Assembly: GCA_035626395.1 (NCBI GenBank)
Contig: DASPNR010000044.1
Span: 62,001 to 126,000, forward strand
Direction of reading: 5' to 3'
Source: Candidatus Limnocylindrales bacterium
Lineage (GTDB): Bacteria; Desulfobacterota; Binatia; UBA1149; CAITLU01
Length of the DNA stretch: 64,000 bases
Position 1 is the stretch's first letter, and each line of letters starts with the position of its first letter. The position numbers and the translations under genes are program-made. Of this stretch, positions 60,032 through 64,000 are shown piece after piece. Under the pieces are notes generated by a model that had not been told where the DNA came from, did no database searches, and worked only from the letters and a program-made list of their open reading frames with translations.

Positions 60032-61873
60032 ATGCATCTCCTCGATCAGCTTTCGGCCAGATGGCGCCGCGACCCGTTGGGCGTCGTTGTACCGGTCGCG
60101 CTGCTGCTGGTGTCTCTGTTCGTCTACACGCGCGCGCTCGCATGGGGCCTTCCGACCAACGACGACACGTGGGCCGCCGATGCGATCAAGCCGAGCGCCC
60201 CGCTGGCCGTCCTGTACCACAGCTTCCTGTCCGGCGGCTGGAACAGCGGCTGGTTCTGGTTCAAGTATCCGCCCTTCCATGCCTTCCTGCTCGCCGTCGC
60301 CTATGCGCCCTACATGGCCTGGGTATGGATCAGCGGCGGCATCAGCGGCTTCGCTTCCGAGTATCCATTCGGGCTTTCCGACCCCACCACCGTCCTTTCC
60401 AATCTGGCGCTGATCGGCCGCTCCATCACGGCGATGATGGGTGTGGGCACCGTGCTGCTCGCCTATGCGTGCGTCGTGCGCAGCTACGGCCGCCTTGCCG
60501 CCACGTGCGCGGCCTTCGTCACGGCGCTTTCCTATCCGATGGTGTTCTACTCGCAGACCACCAACGTGGAGGTGCCGTTCCTGTTCTGGATGATGCTGGC
60601 GCTGCTGGCGGCGGTGCGACTGATCGAAGGCGACGAACGGCGACGCTGGTGGGTGCTGCTCGGGCTCGGCGCCGCACTGTCCGTGTCCACGAAGGAACTG
60701 GCGGCGGGCGCGTTCGTCGGGCTGCCGGCGGTGCTGGTCGCGGTCTTCACGATCCATCGCCGTCCACTTGCGACCTGGCTGCGCGGAGGACTGACCGCGG
60801 CCGCTGCGTTCGCCGTCGCGATGGTGCTGGCCAACAACGTCCTCTTCAATCCGCTCGGCTTCCTGCACCGCGTGCAGTTCCTGACCCAGACGCTGCCGCC
60901 CGAGATCACCGCCAGATATGCGCCCTATACCTTTCCCGTCGATCTCGGATCCGCCCGCGACGCCGGCGCCGAGCTTGCGCAGCTCAGCCTGGCTGGACGA
61001 CGTGTGCTGCAGAGCCTCGGCTGGCCGACTCTGATCGTCTCGCTGGCGGGCATCGTGCTCGCGCTGCGGCGGCGGCCGGCGTGGGCCGCGCTGCTGCTGG
61101 CAGCCATCGTCACCTATTACCTCGTCAGCGTGCGCGCCATGATGTCGCTGAGCCTGCGCTATCTGCTGCCGGTCTCGGTGATGGCGGCAATGTTCGCCGG
61201 CATCGGAATCGCCGCACTGGTGCAGAATGGACGAGGCACGCAGTGGCGGCGCCCTCTGGCCGCGCTCGCGCTGCTGTTCGTCGCGGCCTATGGCTGGGAC
61301 GTCAATCGCATGATGAGCGGCGATGGGCGCTATGACGCCGAGGCCTGGCTGCGCGAGCAGCTCGATCCTCACGAGCGCGTCGAGGTCTATCAGGATCCCA
61401 CGTATCTGCCGCGCTTTCCGCAGTGGGCCAGGGTGGACACGGTCGAGTTCGACCAGCGCAACATCGAGGATTTCCGCAAGCGCCAACCCGATTTCGTCGT
61501 GCTTTCCTCGGCAGGCCTGTCGGGCGTGTCCGTGCAGTACAAGCAGGACTGGCAGGAGAGCGACGGAGCCATCGAGGGCTACACGCCCGCCAAGAAGAGC
61601 ACTGGCGGCGTCGTCATGAGCTATAGCAAGGACGCCAACACGGAATTCCTTGCTGCTCTGGACAGCGGGGCGCTCGGTTACGAGAAGGTGGCCCGCTTCA
61701 CGGTCGACCCCTGGATTCCGCCGAGCTTGAGCGCCGATCGCGCCATTCAGAGCCTCAACCCCGAGATCACCATCTACCGCCGCACTGCTTCGGCTTTCGC
61801 CGGGCCGGGCGCCCACGCCGCGCCTGCCATACAACGCGCAGCTGCCGGCCTGGCGTCGGCAGCGGCGCACTGA
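60032..61873 (+). CDS. Polytopic membrane glycosyltransferase, GT-C/ArnT-like
   Basis: A 613-residue membrane protein with about 11-12 helices in the first 420 residues and a soluble C-terminal part. It begins LGVVVPVALLLVSLFVYTRALAWG and has a periplasmic DD motif early (TNDDTWAADA) after the first helix, as in GT-C enzymes of the ArnT/PMT type, which use polyprenyl-phosphate sugars. The region YSQTTNVEVPFLFWM resembles the second conserved loop. It probably transfers a sugar or amino sugar to a lipid or glycan on the outer face of the inner membrane. The ATG at 60032 is chosen because the helix pattern starts there. The sulfatase-like gene follows 24 bp later, so both may be an operon. Confidence 0.75.
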   Translation: MHLLDQLSARWRRDPLGVVVPVALLLVSLFVYTRALAWGLPTNDDTWAADAIKPSAPLAVLYHSFLSGGWNSGWFWFKYPPFHAFLLAVAYAPYMAWVWISGGISGFASEYPFGLSDPTTVLSNLALIGRSITAMMGVGTVLLAYACVVRSYGRLAATCAAFVTALSYPMVFYSQTTNVEVPFLFWMMLALLAAVRLIEGDERRRWWVLLGLGAALSVSTKELAAGAFVGLPAVLVAVFTIHRRPLATWLRGGLTAAAAFAVAMVLANNVLFNPLGFLHRVQFLTQTLPPEITARYAPYTFPVDLGSARDAGAELAQLSLAGRRVLQSLGWPTLIVSLAGIVLALRRRPAWAALLLAAIVTYYLVSVRAMMSLSLRYLLPVSVMAAMFAGIGIAALVQNGRGTQWRRPLAALALLFVAAYGWDVNRMMSGDGRYDAEAWLREQLDPHERVEVYQDPTYLPRFPQWARVDTVEFDQRNIEDFRKRQPDFVVLSSAGLSGVSVQYKQDWQESDGAIEGYTPAKKSTGGVVMSYSKDANTEFLAALDSGALGYEKVARFTVDPWIPPSLSADRAIQSLNPEITIYRRTASAFAGPGAHAAPAIQRAAAGLASAAAH

Positions 61874-61897
61874 TCGCTGCAACGCCATCAAGGGAAC

Positions 61898-63925
61898 ATG
61901 TCCATACCCGCTAGCAACTTCCTGCGCTGCCTCGGAGGCCTGCTCCTGCTCGCGGGCGTCACGTGGATCGTCGAAACGCTCGCTCTGCTGGCGGCGTATC
62001 ACGGGCAGATCATTCCGCCCTACGCGTTCTTCCCGAACCAGCTCTACGACTTTCTTGCCAAGCTTCGCTGGCTGGCCAACGAACTGCCGTGGCTGGCGCC
62101 TCCCCTGCCCGATCGCTTCACCGGCCTGGGCATCGGAGACAAGGTCCGCTACGCCGCCGGACTCCTGCCCGTCCTGGCATCGATGACTCTGGTGCTCGGC
62201 ATCGCTGCCGGCGCCGTGGCGGCGCTGACGCAGCGACGCATGCGCTCGCTGCGGTCGTACGTGCTGTTCTGGTCCGTCGTCGCTCTACTGGTGCATGTGG
62301 GCATGTCGATTCCGGCGCTGGGGATCGAAAGCGGCATGCGGATGAGCCAGATCGCGTATCGCGCACGCAGCCTCGTCGTGGACGGCGCATTGCTCGCCAT
62401 CGCGGTTGCCATCGTGGCAGGCGCGGCGGCGGCGTGGATGGCGCCGCAGTTCGAGGGACGCGGGCGGCGCCTGCGCCGATACGCCGCCGTCTCTGCATTC
62501 GAATGTGCGGCGATCGCGGCGTTCATCCTGAGCTCGGCCGTTCCCGCCACGCGCGCCAGTGCGGCGCCGGCTCAGCTTTCTGCACCCGTGGCGACGGGCG
62601 ACCGCTACAACGTCGTCCTCATCTCGCTCGACAGCCTGCGCGCGGATCATCTGAGCACGTACGGTTACGAGCGCGAGACGTCGCCGAACATCACCAGGCT
62701 TGCCAGGAGCGGCGTGCTCTTCCGCAACGCGATCGCGACCTCGTCATGGACGCTGCCGACGCACCTGACGATGTTCACCGGCCGCTATCAGATCTCCCAC
62801 GGCGTGGTCGAGGACACCCGGGTTCTGCTGCCGTCGATCCCGACGCTCGGACAGATCTTCAAGGCCTCCGGCTATGCGACCGCGGGCTACGTCTCCGGCC
62901 CCTACGTCGCAGGGCATTACGGCTACTCGCGCGGCATGGACACGTACGTGGACTTCAGCGAGGACGTCGGCAAGGGACGCGAGGCGCGCGAGCAGATCAC
63001 CTCCCCCTCGATCAACGAGCAGGCGCTGGCGTGGCTAGACCAGCGCACGGACCAGGAGCCCTTCTTCCTGTTCCTGCACTACTTCGACATTCACTACGAC
63101 TACATCCCGCCCGCGCCCTACGACAGGATGTTCGATCCCGACTACACGGGGACCATGGACGGGCGCAACTTCATCGAGCGCAAGGACGTGCATCCCAAGA
63201 TGGATCCGCGCGACCTCGCCCACATCATCGCGCTGTATGACGGCGAGATCCGCTTCACCGATCACCACGTCGGCGCCATCCTCGACAAGCTCGATCAGAA
63301 GGGGTTCAGCGGCAATACCGTCATCCTGCTGACGGCCGACCATGGCGAAGAGTTCTTCGAGCACGGCAACAAGGGCCATCACCGCACCGTCTACGAGGAG
63401 GTGCTGCGCGTGCCGTTCGTGCTGCGGATTCCCGGCGGCGCCCACGCCGGCAAGGAGGTTGACGAGCAGGTCAGCCTGGTCGACGTCTTCCCGACACTGC
63501 TGGATCTGGCCGGGCTGCCGCCCTCACCCGACGTGGAGGGAATCAGTGTTCGCGCTCTCGCCGAGGGCAACCGGTCCGACCGCGATGCGGTCTACGCCGA
63601 ATTCTTCGACAAGCTCGGGCTGAACCTGCAGGTTGCGCGCCGGACGCCGGCGGCAAAGACGATCGAGCACTTCAACCGCATCACGCACCCGCGTCGCAGC
63701 CCCATCGAGTACTACGACCTGAAGGACGATCCCGAAGAACGCGACGACCGCGCCGCCGACAATCCCGGCGCCGTGCACGCCGAGCTGTCGTCGCTGTCGC
63801 AATGGCTCGAGACGCAGTGGCGCGCGCAGCGCAACGCTGAAGCCGCCGCCGGCGGCCGCGCGTCGATCGATATCGATGACGAAACGATGGAGAGACTGAA
63901 ATCCTTGGGATACGTCGGCGACTAG
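61898..63925 (+). CDS. Membrane-anchored sulfatase-fold hydrolase or phosphotransferase
   Basis: A 675-residue protein. The first 240 residues hold about five membrane helices, and the rest is an alkaline-phosphatase/sulfatase-fold domain starting NVVLISLDSLRADHLSTYGYERETSPNI (metal Asp pair, split here by a few residues). The nucleophile region is SSWTLPTHLTMFTGRYQ; the C/S-x-P-x-R formylglycine motif is absent, so Thr or Ser is the likely nucleophile. LTADHGEEFFEHGNKGHH holds metal-binding His/Asp. This pattern fits phosphatidylglycerol- or phosphoethanolamine-type transferases and non-sulfatase hydrolases. It lies 24 bp downstream of the GT-C gene, so it may modify the same glycan or lipid. 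Confidence 0.83.
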   Translation: MSIPASNFLRCLGGLLLLAGVTWIVETLALLAAYHGQIIPPYAFFPNQLYDFLAKLRWLANELPWLAPPLPDRFTGLGIGDKVRYAAGLLPVLASMTLVLGIAAGAVAALTQRRMRSLRSYVLFWSVVALLVHVGMSIPALGIESGMRMSQIAYRARSLVVDGALLAIAVAIVAGAAAAWMAPQFEGRGRRLRRYAAVSAFECAAIAAFILSSAVPATRASAAPAQLSAPVATGDRYNVVLISLDSLRADHLSTYGYERETSPNITRLARSGVLFRNAIATSSWTLPTHLTMFTGRYQISHGVVEDTRVLLPSIPTLGQIFKASGYATAGYVSGPYVAGHYGYSRGMDTYVDFSEDVGKGREAREQITSPSINEQALAWLDQRTDQEPFFLFLHYFDIHYDYIPPAPYDRMFDPDYTGTMDGRNFIERKDVHPKMDPRDLAHIIALYDGEIRFTDHHVGAILDKLDQKGFSGNTVILLTADHGEEFFEHGNKGHHRTVYEEVLRVPFVLRIPGGAHAGKEVDEQVSLVDVFPTLLDLAGLPPSPDVEGISVRALAEGNRSDRDAVYAEFFDKLGLNLQVARRTPAAKTIEHFNRITHPRRSPIEYYDLKDDPEERDDRAADNPGAVHAELSSLSQWLETQWRAQRNAEAAAGGRASIDIDDETMERLKSLGYVGD

Positions 63926-64000
63926 AACCCGCTCAAGGTCGCAAAGCGGTCGCGGTGAAAGCTGGCGTCCCCGAACGTCATCTCGTTCCCGCGCAGGCGC
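63922..64000 (-). CDS. C-terminal end of an unidentified protein (partial)
   Basis: On the minus strand the right edge reads an open frame ending with RLRGNEMTFGDASFHRDRF and a stop (TAG) at 63922-63924. Third-codon GC is very high in this frame (about 22 of 25), unlike the other frames, so it is likely coding. Its stop shares the palindromic CTAG with the stop of the sulfatase-like gene, so the two convergent genes overlap by 3-4 bp. Too little is visible to name the family. Confidence 0.5.
   Translation of the reverse strand, partial: RLRGNEMTFGDASFHRDRFATLSGF

Noticed and set aside
1..64000. tRNA, rRNA, integrase or transposase genes
   Set aside because: I searched the gaps by eye and found no cloverleaf-like or rRNA-like sequence and no transposase or integrase motif; a tRNA scan would settle this.

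Overview
This 64-kb window is GC-rich, has strong G/C third-codon bias and holds no rRNA, tRNA, CRISPR array or recognisable insertion sequence. The gene content suggests a Gram-negative chromosome of a deltaproteobacterial-type lineage, and Candidatus Binatota (Binatia) would fit well. That placement is inference, from the combination of an XrtA/PEP-CTERM-style exopolysaccharide regulon, several acyl-CoA dehydrogenases, an F420-type luciferase-like enzyme, a Chloroflexus-type malyl-CoA lyase, and many secreted proteins with Thr-rich linkers, thrombospondin-type-3 repeats and dockerin-like ends.

Positions 1-22927 (all minus strand) form one probable transcription unit of 18 genes with gaps of at most about 106 bp and many 1-4 bp stop/start overlaps. 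Read in transcription order it encodes an outer-membrane export lipoprotein, a Wzz-type co-polymerase, a degenerate tyrosine-kinase-like ATPase, an O-antigen polymerase/ligase, glycosyltransferases, sugar-modifying enzymes (DegT aminotransferase, SDRs, Gfo/Idh oxidoreductase), a sugar phosphotransferase with inverted domain order, an HprK-like kinase, a flippase, an FG-GAP surface protein and a phosphodiesterase lipoprotein. Upstream at 23418-27901, same strand, lie an ExeA-like ATPase with LysM and SPOR-like ends, a sigma-54 response regulator, and a small Spo0B/ChpT-like histidine phosphotransferase. No exosortase and no PEP-CTERM protein is visible in the window.

Positions 28087-38378 are mainly metabolic: a probable (2S)-methylsuccinyl-CoA dehydrogenase, two further acyl-CoA dehydrogenases with the catalytic Glu at the other known site, an LLM flavin/F420 oxidoreductase, a cyclophilin lipoprotein next to metF, a lipocalin-like CrtC/AttH-type protein divergent from an aldo/keto reductase, and a 32-residue Lys-rich small protein.

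Positions 38595-49850 are an island of secreted proteins: a dockerin-like protein, a beta-propeller/di-haem peroxidase fusion, a small secreted protein, a DUF1566 protein, a TPR protein, and a protein with EGF and seven alternating TSP3-type repeats. A lone cytoplasmic YCII-domain protein sits among them.

Positions 50139-52098 hold an RsbQ-like hydrolase translationally overlapped with a PAS histidine kinase. Positions 53097-59792 (minus) hold central carbon genes: a ferredoxin-like protein, succinate/malate-CoA ligase subunits, GTP-type PEP carboxykinase, a MepA endopeptidase and L-malyl-CoA/beta-methylmalyl-CoA lyase. Together with the methylsuccinyl-CoA dehydrogenase this points to C2/C3 assimilation through ethylmalonyl-CoA or a related malyl-CoA route. 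The last part (60032-63925) encodes a membrane glycosyltransferase and a membrane-anchored sulfatase-fold enzyme.
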